NCBI GenBank assembly: GCA_035079385.1
Contig: JAVHKY010000024.1
Coordinates: forward strand, 124,001-188,000
Direction: 5' to 3'
Source of the DNA: Aspidiotus rigidus
Taxonomy: Eukaryota > Arthropoda > Insecta > Hemiptera > Diaspididae
DNA length: 64,000 nt
The notes under the pieces are model-generated. The model saw only the letters and a program-made list of their open reading frames with translations, did not search any database and was not told where the DNA came from. Within the stretch, counting starts at the first letter, position 1, and the number at the start of each line of letters is the position of its first letter. The position numbers and the translations under genes were made by a program. Below, one piece after another: positions 37,000-47,601 of this stretch.

Positions 37000-37640
37000 T
37001 GCAGAGTTGGTTTTATATATATGAGGGTAGATTTTTCGAAATTCCCCCCTCCCTTCCCTCCCTCTCCATATTTGGCCTAGGTAACGCCCGAAATTGTTCA
37101 TCGTAGAAATTTTGCTGCAACCGCGACAAGTGTACCTAAATAATAGCTCGACGGTTGGAATATCTCCCACGTCTCGCACCTCTAGGGTATATTTAGCTTA
37201 GAGGTCGAAATTTGTGCAAGTTTTTCCTTTGAGAAAATGGTCGTAATTTTTCCGAATCCTTAAATTAAGTTTGAGTCCTGGCTCTCTCGAAACCATAAGT
37301 TAGTCTTCTGCTAAAATTGCGTTACACCGAGTTTTGTAAAAACCGACCAAGGGGATAAGCCGGCAGTTTGGAGCGAACGGATCTCTTGTATCCGTGTGAT
37401 AGACCTTATTCTACGAATCGTTGACTTGTCGCTTGGAGTTGGCTGGCTCGTGCAGAACTCTGTTTAATCCATCCAAAACTCTTAATGAGGACGAGGTCAT
37501 CCGTAGGTGGCCGTTTTCTACAGATTTAGCCGCGCCTAGAAAACCTTAGCTGACATGTTTCCAAAAAATATTTTTTTTGTAGTCTCGACCATAGCTATAA
37601 CCTAGGTATCTAGGTTTCCTTATTCTCACAATACTGATGA
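37000..37640. other. No gene recognised
   Basis: No domain and no clear repeat. The C-rich run at 37040-37070 may be LINE debris. Confidence 0.35.
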
Positions 37641-37644
37641 CCTA

Positions 37645-37855
37645 TAGGGCTATTCCATGTCGGCGCATTGCATACGTATTCTCCTACGTGTTATCGAAAT
37701 GGTAGTATTTCTAACATTTCTCTTATGGCAAACTACTCCACAATGAAAATGAGTATGCAATCCAGCAACACCTATAAGAGCAATGTTAGAAATACTACCA
37801 CTTCGATAACACGTAGGAGAATATGTATGCAATGCGCCGACATGGAAAAGCCCTA
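37645..37855. mobile_element. Palindromic MITE, 211 bp, TA-flanked
   Basis: Long terminal inverted repeats of about 80-85 bp: TAGGGCTATTCCATGTCGGC at the left pairs with the right terminus ending GCCCTA, and the arms run through CGCATTGCATAC, CTCCTACGTG and GTAGTATTTCTAACAT on both sides. A spacer of about 50 bp separates them. TA flanks both ends (37643-37644 and 37856-37857), consistent with a TA target duplication as in Tc1/mariner-like elements. Opposite-strand open frames across it are mirror images of the repeat, not genes. Confidence 0.85.
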
Positions 37856-38285
37856 TAGACTGAATTGTCGTGACGTCACAAACTGCACACAGCTTACCCT
37901 AAAACCACGCTGCACACTGTTATTTTTACCCTATTTTACCCCTGTGGTTTGTAGGCAAAAAACTGCTCCATAAGAGATACACAGGAACGTTTCGATCTTA
38001 CGTTCAAATTTGAAAACCAGAAATAAATAAAGAACCGCAGGTACATTTTCAAATACTTGAGAACTTCCTACTTCTGAATATAAACACGTAATTGCTTATT
38101 TATTTCTGGTTTTTCAATTTGAACCTATGATCGAAACGTTCCAGTGTATTTCTTATGAGAATCGATAATGTGATAGAACCAACCAAGAAGGATACAATCG
38201 ATCACATTGAAGGGTTTTTGAAGTGTGTTCGCGCGTTGTTGGTAGAGAGTTTACAATGACTGACGTCACGATAATTCAGTCTATT
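37856..38285. mobile_element. Composite inverted-repeat element with nested inner palindrome
   Basis: The outer arms are TAGACTGAATTGTCGTGACG at the left (37856-37880) and its near complement at the right (38259-38285), each containing TGACGTCA. Inside, a second inverted repeat has arms of about 66 bp (37967-38035 and 38095-38162: ATACACAGGAACGTTTCGAT, then AACCAGAAATAAATAA). The outer left end shares the TATAG junction with the neighbouring MITE, so the two abut at one TA-like site. Either one element has complex subterminal repeats, or one inserted into another. No coding capacity. Confidence 0.75.
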
Positions 38286-38299
38286 GTAAATGATTTCAG

Positions 38300-40260
38300 T
38301 TAGACAGGTTTGTAGATAGTTTTTCTTCATTTTGCTAGGTCATTCAAAAAAGGAGAATGGTATCTCTTAGTATCGTAGAATCAGACCGGTTTTTCCTGAT
38401 TTGTTGTTTTCTTGTTCGTTGCATGTCTCGAAATTTTCCTATGCGCTCGTCTTTCTTTTCTCCTCTGTGAGTTCACGAAACTCGATTTTTCCTCTTAGCA
38501 CAAGATGAACTTAAGAATCGATTTAAAAGGCGTAATTAGGGGCTAGGACTCTAACGCGTCTCGACAGATGAAACGTAGAAATCAATTTCTGATTATTTTA
38601 TATCATATCACAAGCGTCCCAGTAACTCTTCAATTAGGCATTCGTTCGATTAGTAATACCTGTAGAATAAACAACTTTCAAAACTTCCTACAATTCAGAT
38701 AAGAAGCTTATACGAACTAGGTGTATAGGATCAAGTACAAACACGATCGTCATCGTAAGTTGAATTTTTTTAGCAATAGCAGTGCAAATGACGCCTACAG
38801 TTCACAGGTAAGTACTGGAATTATTTTACAAGAGAAAACGTCGTACCGAGCAATATGTACAGAGGTAGGTACAGTACATGAGGAACATGAGAACGTAAAC
38901 TGAGAGCAGTTGAGTACATGTTGAAGCTCGAAGGGCAGGACGAGCGACTGCAGGCTCGATGTAACCTTGGCCGAGGATCGAGAACTTTGTGTACGCACCG
39001 CGATCGGACATTCAACCACTCGAACACAACACACATCCGAAGGCCATCTACATCAGTTCTTCGGTCGACGGCGTCGTTTGTTTCTTCTCCCTCTTTGTGT
39101 ATCGACGCATTATCTACCCGAATACCATCTGCATTTGGAATCCATACCGTATATTTTCACACACTTCTTTATTGCTCGAATTCAGTGCAGTGTAGCCAAT
39201 ACACAACTACCGCGTGTACAATACTTACCTACGAATGCTGCAGATAATTTATCGAGAAATGATATTATTTTACAGAAATTTATTTTCGTAAATAATCGCG
39301 AAGCAACCATAGGCTACTTCCTATTTATATCTGTTTTCTATATCTTTTTTCCTCACTTCACAACCAGTTAGTAACCATCGGCCCCGGCAGTATTATCACC
39401 AGCTATAGATTGGCCGATAGCCAAAAAGCGAAAAGTTACTGTGAAAGAGTGAATATAACTGTTTGAAGGCTCGCGAGTTAAATAAGTCAACGTTCGCTCT
39501 TCGATGTTATTACACGTTATATCGTCACGTCCGGAGTCTGTGTAACTTTTAAATACGCAGAGAAAATTTTTCATGCTTATCATATTCGCTCATTCGATAA
39601 TAGTGGGTAATCTTCGATCAGGAGGAGGGGAAGCGTTGTAGTATCATTGTTCGACCGTACATAACGTAGAGCATTGTTCAATATCCAGGGAGAAACGAAA
39701 AAATTAATGAAGTAAAATTGTACGGTACCAACGAAAGGCCTATTACCTACCTACCCGTAGTAGGTATATCTATACCTGAGTGTGGGAGTTGAATAACTGA
39801 AATCTTAACACATGCAAAGAATCTCTATTATGATGTGCTTATTCTTATCAATTTCTTTCGACTTAGTGTATAGTATAGCTTAAAGCAAACTCGAACATGA
39901 ATAATATTGATACAACCCGAAGGGAAACGTTATGACTTTTTATTCTTCTCGTAAAGTGTCGGAATGTAGGGCCACGCTGTTTTCTCAAATGACGAAGGTG
40001 TACTTCGTTTCAAACTTCTTCTGCTGACTCCTAGAAATATTTCTGTACCGATAAAAGATTCGAAATTTGATCTTCCCAAGTTGTAAAATATCTGTATAGG
40101 CTCTTACATATAACTGTAGAAGGATTTTCGTTGATATTACTACGAAATTATACGCTAAATGTTGGTAAATCATAAATTCTCGGAACGAACTTTGGAAAAG
40201 CCAACCTTCAAACAAGTTCCTCCGAATGAAAAAGATTCCCATTTCCTGATCAACCTCCTT
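38300..40260. other. No supported gene; candidate splice sites near 38.8 kb
   Basis: At 38762-38816, TTGAATTTTTTTAG is followed by about 34 bases ending TTCACAG and then GTAAGTA: an acceptor-like tract and an excellent donor. This could be a small exon, but nothing supports its reading frame. Downstream 38900-39240 is relatively CpG-rich, with overlapping frames in all three phases and no domain. Confidence 0.3.
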
Positions 40261-40264
40261 CAGA

Positions 40265-42180
40265 AATTCTAAACGTGAAGACACTATATCATCACCAGAT
40301 TACGAATAGGTCATACTCGAAATATCTAATCGACCGAAACTCCCAATCACCCGCATTCTGTCCTCAGGACTGCCACAACGTCGATTACTTCTTCTCATGT
40401 CTTGTACTTCAAATCCTCCGCTCTTCTTTTTTCCTCCCGCAAGCCCTCAAAAACAATTCAGACCCCCACACTTTAAAACCTACGTCTCACTCATTTCATT
40501 TCATCCATATAACCCTTCATTTTCCCACCCAGACTTATGGAATAGCGATCACTTTCCTGTTATCCTCTTCTCTAATGCCTCTCATCAGTGTACTATTGAA
40601 TCTTGCCTGGGTGGAGTGGGATGGAGAGTTTAGCTGCTTCGAGGATACAATTGGTGAATATTTTAGTAGCGTTTCGGAGATTAGAAGTGTCAGTGAGGGA
40701 TGAGGTATCAGAGGCGAGAGTATGGAATTGAGGCCAGTCGGCTTTATCAAATATCTTTAAGAATTAATTTGTCCGGACGAAATGTAAATCATTGATAATA
40801 GAATATGTCCGGCACTGCCGTCCAAAATTTGAAGAAAAAGTAAATACAATGATTTTATTTATTTATTTATTTATTAAAACCCGTAGTTTCGAATAGTAAC
40901 GACTGTCATTATCAAGGGTTGTCGGGTTTTAATAAATAAATTAATTAATTAATTAAATCATTTATTTATATATTTGACTTCTTCAAATTTTGAACGGCAG
41001 TGCCGGACATATTCTATTATCAATGATTTACATTTCGTCCGGACAAATTAATTCTTAAAGATATTTGATAAAGCCGACTGGCCTCAATTCCATACTCTCA
41101 CCTCTGATACCTCATCCCTCCCTGACACTTCTAATCTCCAAAACGCTATTAAAGTATTCACCAATTTTATCCTCGAAGCAGCTAAACTCTCCAACCTACT
41201 TTCTGCTGGTCTCTTCATAGGCAAGCGATCCCGTGATGGTCCAAAAAAAAATCTAACCGGCTATTCAATTTCGCAAAAAAAAATACTCCGAATCTAGCAA
41301 TCCTCCAAATCCCAAGCTGATTTCATCAAATACAAACTGTCCCGTGCAAAATCCAGAGCTCTAATTTGTTTGGGCAAGAAACGATCTCAGAGCTTATTTG
41401 TCGCGGGCATCAACAAGCCCGCTTCTCCCTCCTCTATGCGGAGAATTATAAAGCGATTAGCGGATAAATTCTCGTTTCACTCCATATCTCCCTCCTCGAA
41501 TCCGAATCTGACTCAATTACCGTTTTCCTCCCCTAGGATATTTCAGAACTTTTTGCTCCCACTTTTCAGCAGCATCAACTGATTCAAACTACGACAACGA
41601 CCTCCTCAATCTCAAATCCCAAGTCGAAGCCCACCCGTACTCCTTCACCACAGACCTCTCCCCCCTCTCGTACAATCTCCCTATCTCCTCCATCCGGAAT
41701 CGACTCTACCACTCGGAAGAATCTCAAAAAAGCCGCTCCTGGCTCTGACAACATTCATGCTTTCATACTCAAGAACTTCCACCCTCATTCGCTTCATTAC
41801 CTTTCTTCCTGCCTGGAGACTAGCTATAGTTCTCCCATCTCTGAAATCCTCTAAAAATCCCTCCCCTCCCTGATCTTCTCCGTCCTATCGTCCTAACCTC
41901 CATTTTTGGCAAACTCATTCGAAAAATCCTCAACAAAAGATTATTCTAGTTTCTCGAATCTAACAACATTCTATCTTTGTGTCAACACGACTTCCGTAAA
42001 AGTAGCAAGACTTTACAAGCTATCTCCAACCTCAACCTTCAAATTGAAGAATCATTTCGTAATAAATCTCCCCTGTACACCATATATTCTTTGATCTTCA
42101 GGCGGGCTGAGACGCAGGCTAGGACGCGGCTTAAGCGTTCCCCTTGTTTGGTGACACTACATCTCCTCTAAATTATTTGA
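40265..42180 (+). pseudogene. LINE copy: endonuclease, linker, RT start
   Basis: Plus strand. About 40390-40610 encodes the end of an AP-type endonuclease (PDLWNSDHFPVILF; the SDHxP motif is characteristic). After an inverted-duplication block, 41065-41200 reads ADWPQFHTLTSDTSSL and LEAAKLSN, the linker usual between endonuclease and RT. 41735-41790 reads KKAAPGSDNIHAFILK, and 41880-41940 reads YRPIVLTSIFGKLI followed by a stop: RT N-terminal blocks. About 42140-42180 resembles the start of motif A seen in other copies. Frames shift repeatedly and stops occur. The RNase H expected of the family is met again further right. Confidence 0.75.
40614..41192. repeat. Near-palindrome of about 580 bp inside the LINE copy
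   Basis: The left arm (about 40614-40842) is the inverted copy of the right arm (about 40978-41192) with scattered differences. Both contain the endonuclease-RT linker sequence. The middle has (ATTT)n on the left, (AATA/AATT)n on the right, and the matching words TTTATTAAAACCCG and CGGGTTTTAATAAA around a core of about 40 nt. The right arm continues the LINE in sense. The left arm is a reversed duplicate inserted after the endonuclease end. Confidence 0.85.
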
Positions 42181-42184
42181 AATG

Positions 42185-42830
42185 GGCCCTCGTGGTTAGC
42201 CTATGCGCTGAGGCTGGCATCCTCCTTCTACAATTTCACTCCTAATTGATTACAGCCAACCTGCCTAGTATCCCCGTCTCCCTACCCCCCTCCCCTCTCT
42301 TCTCGCCCATAATTTTCTACTCTTCTTAGTACAATCTCATCCAGACCACCGTCTCAATTTTCAACCCCGTCCACCCCTCCGTGGATAATCTCACCACCTC
42401 ACATTCGCCTCGACCTGGTCAACCTATCGAAATCGCCCATACTCTACATAAGACACAATCCAAACTATAATTGCTAATGACTTTCCCTACCATAACCTGC
42501 GATGGGCTTTACAGGTGTTTACAAATCAGGTTCCAAAACTGGCTACGCCTTCTCCATCAATATAGTGAAGTCACTCTTTCGTATGAAAAACTCGACCTCC
42601 ATGTATTCTGCTGAACTATCCTAAACTATCTGCCATCTATTCTTGCTTTATTCACCTCACTCTTCTCCCTCAACCCTGCAAATTCCTCCGCACTGACTCT
42701 TTCTCCTCTCTCCAAGTCATGTAAAACTCCTTCTCTTCGAATCCTCTCGTTAAGCGCATTTTCACCCTCCTGCATACTTTAACATCTTCTTTGTTCTCAA
42801 TTGCTTCAATTGCTTTCCTCTGGATCCTTG
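42185..42830 (+). pseudogene. LINE debris with RNase H-like start
   Basis: C-rich sense-like sequence continuing from the previous copy. 42509-42565 reads FTGVYKSGSKTGYAFSINI, resembling the YTDGSK...GYA opening of RNase H but lacking the catalytic Asp at the usual place. The rest is broken by stops. It could be the same insertion as 40.3-42.2 kb with internal deletions. Confidence 0.45.
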
Positions 42831-43011
42831 GTCATATCGGTCCACCGGAGTGGATCTGGCTGCCAACAATATACATGCAATTGATCCCAGAAGGTATGCC
42901 CTTGCAGTCTTGGAAACGTTAAATATACTTCACGAGGTTTCGTATGTGGAGGGTATGAAGCAGCCTGCGAGTAAGTTCTCATTTGACCCTAACACTTGGA
43001 CTGCGAACAGA

Positions 43012-43095
43012 CCTGGCATGGCCAACCTGCGACCCGTGGGTCATAATCGGCCCGCAAGGAGCGCCTGTGTGGCTCGCGGAAAGCAAATGAAAACT
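43012..43095 (+). mobile_element. Possible hAT terminus (left end only)
   Basis: CTGGCATGGCCAACCTGCGA, then CCCGTGGGTCATAATCGGCCCGC, then GTGGCTCGCGG resembles subterminal sequence of CAG(T/G)GGTGGCCAACC-type hAT elements. I find no matching right terminus or 8-bp duplication, so it is a truncated end or a chance likeness. Confidence 0.3.
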
Positions 43096-43099
43096 TGAG

Positions 43100-44790
43100 A
43101 AAAATAAATTTTTATGATAATTTGGGCTTGAATCACAACTTATGAGAATCGTACTGAGATACTGATAGACAGGTTTGCACACAGTGAATATTTCAACTGG
43201 TGAAGAAATGAGAGTTGAAAATTCAAGTTTCTATCCTAGTTTTTCAGTCAAGAAGCAAAATTTTCAAGTCTTTTCCCTCGCTCATATTATATGTAATCAA
43301 AATTCAATTTTTTCAATATACTTTGGAGAGAAGGAGCGTCTGGCCTCGTTGATGATGGTAAGGGGACTTGATGTACTTCAGAACTTCCTACTGACAGAAA
43401 TTTTGAGGACTTGGATTTCGCGGTCTGGCGCTATAAAAATTTTGGAATTAGAGGACGAAGGAGTCAGTGAAAACATGTGATATGTAAATAGAGGCTGTTA
43501 GTTGTTCCTTATTTCGTGGAATAATTTCTTGGCATAATTTCAAAAATATACACCTCTACACCTCTTCAAAATCGAATGTCTAAACAATTTTCAGAATTAG
43601 GAAGTTGTTTTACGTAAGCCTAACTAACGGTCGCTGAAGCAAGAAAATACTGGAAAATAAGATCACGTGCCCACCGTTAACCCTCCCGTTTGAATAGAAC
43701 ATATATGAAACTCTTACTACAGCTCGTTATTATATAAAAATATGTATTCTTATACAATTACAAAAATTGAACTGAATAGGGAGAAAAAGTGAATATTTTA
43801 CTCCTTTAATGATGTAAGAATGTACATTTGTCGTAAGTAAGAAGTGTGAAAGAAACCTGTCAGCCCTACATTATTTAATAAATTATGTATTACCTACCTA
43901 TTTCGAAAGTGAATAAAAATTTCCGTCGAGCATCTGTCTCCAGATCTTTATGTATAAAATCGTCGTGTGTTTAATTTTACGAAGCATATAATAATACGAG
44001 TGTATAAATGTTTTACCCATATAATTTTAACAACCGTAAATTCAGTTAACCGTTTTTTTTTTTTTTTTTCCCAACTTATTTTATTTTCCTCTTTATTGGG
44101 ATGTTGTCTTTTTTATCAACCGAGAATGCGACGATGGTTTTTTGGGAAGATGATAGCCCCGATATCGGCGAGGCTGAAGAGAGGTTGTTGAACGTTTATG
44201 GAGCATCGTGTACTCGAACTCTCGATAACAAAGCATTACCTTGAAAATAATGGCAGTTTAAATTAGAAAGACCTTGCGCATTAAAAAAGAAGAGAGAAAA
44301 AGACTTTACCGTAAAATCTTGAAATGTATTTTACAACAAATCAGAATATTAACATAGTCTAGATACACAAAAGAATACAGACCGCGAGATACGCGACTAA
44401 AATAATGAATCCACAGGGCAACTTCGATACAGCGGACATGATCGTAATCGATCTTCTATTCTTGATATATCCGACATTGATGGTACAATTGAGCTGGAAT
44501 TAAAAGATTCCAGCTTGGTTAAAATTTTACCTTAGTTTTATTCAACTTCCATTCAATTAAGTCACTAATAAATTTTCTAGCTGGATACTTCGAAAATTTG
44601 AGTATAATTTTTGGTAAGTACCCACTCAGATCTGATTGCGGAGTTTTTTTGAATTTTTTGTCTGGAAATAGTCAGGAAACGGTTCGAAAATTTGAATTTT
44701 ATATTTAGGTTCTTCCCAGAGGAAATCTAATTAAAAACAAATATTTTCGTGTATTGCGAAATGGAGACAGAAGTAGGAAATGTAATAATT
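43100..44790. other. No gene recognised
   Basis: The open frame 43175-43480 (101 residues, from MHTVNIS) has no recognisable domain. A T18 tract lies at 44054-44071. Nothing else is supported. Confidence 0.35.
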
Positions 44791-44799
44791 ACATTTACC

Positions 44800-46061
44800 T
44801 TTCCAAGTTTCTGACTCCCATAAGTTGTAACTCCCCCTCCATCGCAAAACATCTCTTTTCAAATATTTTCTCCACTTGAATACCCAAGTCTTCCTCTAAC
44901 ATCTCACATTTGTCCCATTTCCATATTACCGTATTCTAACCTTCATCCGTGCCACCGAATCACACATATTCTTCGATCAGTTGACTTTCCCAATATCCAA
45001 CCAATGCATAATCACATCCCTCTTCCTAAATCTCCATGGTCTCCTCCACAACTCACAATCGATACCTCTTTCCTTGAATCAACTTTTCCTGACAAAAAAG
45101 ACAACTCCGGTAACCTATACGGGAAACTTCTGGAAAAATACGAATCTTATCCTCAATACTATACAAATGGTTCAAAATTTTCCCTGTTTACTGGTTGCTT
45201 CGTAATACATCCCGATAACATCATCGTTCGTTTCTCTCTTCCCTCTTCTTTCTCTATCCTGTCTGCCGAACTGTACGCTATCTTTCTGGCAATTGAATCG
45301 GCAATTCAATCCCTCACTAACAATAATATCTGTATCTTCTCTGACTCGCTTTCAGCCATACATAGCTTTCTGAATCCAAAACATACCATCTCTCAAATAG
45401 TTCTCCACACCCTTTCTAAAAAGCCATCCTTTAAAGTCAATCTTATCTGGATTCCAGCCCATTCAAAAATTCCTCTCAATGAAACTGCCGATAAAGCTTC
45501 CAAGGAAGCGGCCATACAGCTCCCACATCCTCTTATTCGGACTCCTCCAACTGACATCCTTCCACTCTTTAAAAAGTCTATACTCGACCTATGGCAAAAA
45601 CAATGGGATCTCTCTCTCACCCTTCCGTGCGATCCAACCCTCTATTCTTCCTTCTTATAAGTCTTTCCCAACATATTTATCCCGTCCTCAACAAGTTATT
45701 TTATGTCGTCTCCGAATAGGACATACCTTCCTCACGCACTCTTATCTTCTTTCGAAAACTCCTCCCCCGATCTGCTCTCTCCCTTGCGCACAAAGGACTA
45801 CAGTTCGCCATGTTCTCCTTGAATGTCCCCTCTATCATTCGGCCAGAACTATTGTTGGATTGGCATCCACTTTATCAGAAATACTAACCTATAGTCCTTC
45901 CTCTATCGACAATCTCTTCTCATTCCTACAACAAGTGCCTCTCTTAAACCTCAAAACGTACTAACGAGTAATGATTAATTAATATTATATTATATATCCT
46001 GTCTTGGCCATAGTAGCATGAATTTGACAGTGTTAAAAATAAATAAATAAATAAACTCAAA
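44800..46061 (+). pseudogene. LINE 3' half: RNase H, zinc-binding C-terminus, 3' tail
   Basis: The frame 45004-45660 contains an RNase H domain: YTNGSK (first Asp position is Asn), SAELYAIFLAIESAI (Glu), IFSDSLSAI (Asp) and WIPAHSKIPLNETADK (His, Asp). After a frame shift around 45620-45660, the plus strand reads LCRLRIGHTFLTHSYLL and then a Cys-Cys-His-Cys array (PPICSLPC, then TVRHVLLECP), typical of I-like LINEs. The 3' UTR runs to CCATAGTAGCATGAATTTGA and ends in AAAATAAATAAATAAATAAA at about 46038-46057. The copy is 5'-truncated near 44800. It was probably inserted later than the other relics because it is better preserved. Confidence 0.85.
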
Positions 46062-46069
46062 TCTCCTCA

Positions 46070-47580
46070 TGTCATGAAACTCATCATGCAACACGAAGGA
46101 GGGTAGGGGTTGACGTTACGGAATGATAATGTCTTGGACTTTTGATGACGCCATAAGAATATTTTCCACATGACATGCCTAGTAATCTAAATTTCGTCAC
46201 TCCAATTAATTCTAAGATTTTGGTACACTCGAACTCCAGGTTCATTAATAACTTGAGAAGACCTAAGTGGAGGGAAAGTCACGCTTACCGGCACTTAAAG
46301 AGTGACAAAGAGTAATGAGATTTCGAATAGCGCAAGTTTGTTGTCTCTGAACAATAAATTTGTGCATCACTCGTCGAGGAATGATGCGAGAAAAATTTTC
46401 ATCTCTTCTCCCCTATTTTAGAAGTTAGTCGAACGGCCTCCGCAGATAAGTCTGTACGTTAACAAGAAATTTCACGTAAAATTGCTGTGACAGGGATTAG
46501 TTTGCGCTCAATTGCCGCTCTTCCTAATTAATCGAAGAATTGAATTAGCCATAAAATTATTTCAGATTTCTCAAAAATATCTATTCCACAAATTTCAACG
46601 GAATTTTAGCCACCACATTTGTGCACAGATTTATTTGTAGAGGCAAAAAAAAAACAGACAATACACATTTTAATCCGAATTAAGGAAAATTTGTAAACGA
46701 GTGGTTGAAACGAAACAATATTTTCGGACGGAAATCAAGATCAGAACATGATATGTGGGCGTTTTATGCAAGAAGCTCATTAAAAAACAGTATTCTGTAG
46801 CTTAATATACACGGGTGACAGGAAGTACACACGTACTCTATTACGCAGGTGAGAGAGATTTTCTTTACACGCTCGAGATCTGGATATATATCGTAATAAT
46901 ATTTGTAATACTCGGCTGAATTATGCAAAATAAGTCCGTTGATGAAGAATTATTAATTTTATTTCTCCCATTTAAATTGAAAGAGAGTAAAGAAGTAAGA
47001 CAAAGTTAGTAAACGTGATGGTGATATAAAAATTTTGGGCATAATTTAAGTACAATAAAATTAAGAACTCTCGCGATAGAGATGTGATCACCGGTAGGGT
47101 ATTGTATTCTACTTGTGAGTTTCAGGGCCTATATTTTTACTGGTTACTGTTTTTGTTTTTTTTAAACATGGATACCTTTTCTGAGTGGAGGTACCTACCT
47201 GCAACAATTGCTCCTCCTAGAATATGTATGCAGTGATGACTCTTCACAGAAGTGTACAGTCTTGGGATTAGTGGTGATGACGTCACCAAGACGAAAAATG
47301 AAACGCTGGCTGAGCGTAAGTGCACTGCTCCTATGGAGGCGCGACAGCGGCGTCAACTTCAAACTAATTTGAAGTTGTTGTCACGTTGCACGCAGCTCAC
47401 GTGTTGCCTGTGCATTGGAGCCACACGGAGCAGAGCCACTAATATAAGAATATGCTAGATACTGTTAGAGGACTGGCTAGGCTGGCTCAAAGTATGTATC
47501 ATATGTATCTGTAGAGATAATGTTGAAGGTGCTAAACAAGGCTGGAGGCGCAGTTTAAAAGACTGTTTAAAAGTAGACTG
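46070..47580. other. No gene recognised
   Basis: AT-rich to 47200, then a more GC-rich stretch (47260-47460) with an inverted word pair AACTTCAAA/TTTGAAGTT (about 47367-47388) and TGACGTCACC at 47278-47287. The open frame 47252-47458 has no domain. Confidence 0.35.
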
Positions 47581-47585
47581 GTACT

Positions 47586-47599
47586 ATGATACTGTAGAA
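47586..47599 (+). repeat. Left target-site duplication of the R1-clade LINE
   Basis: ATGATACTGTAGAA, identical to 50216-50229. The two copies bracket the LINE insertion. Confidence 0.9.
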
Positions 47600-47601
47600 T
47601 C

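Noticed and set aside
37650..37973. Matching open frames on both strands beginning MHTYSPTCYR
   Set aside because: The two peptides are nearly the same because the DNA is a near-perfect palindrome (MITE). There is no independent evidence for coding.
38918..39371. Overlapping open frames of 109 and 134 residues
   Set aside because: Three phases are open at once over CpG-rich DNA, which points to composition rather than coding. No domain recognised.
43012..43480. Complete hAT element
   Set aside because: Only one terminus-like sequence is seen. No matching inverted end or 8-bp duplication could be found.
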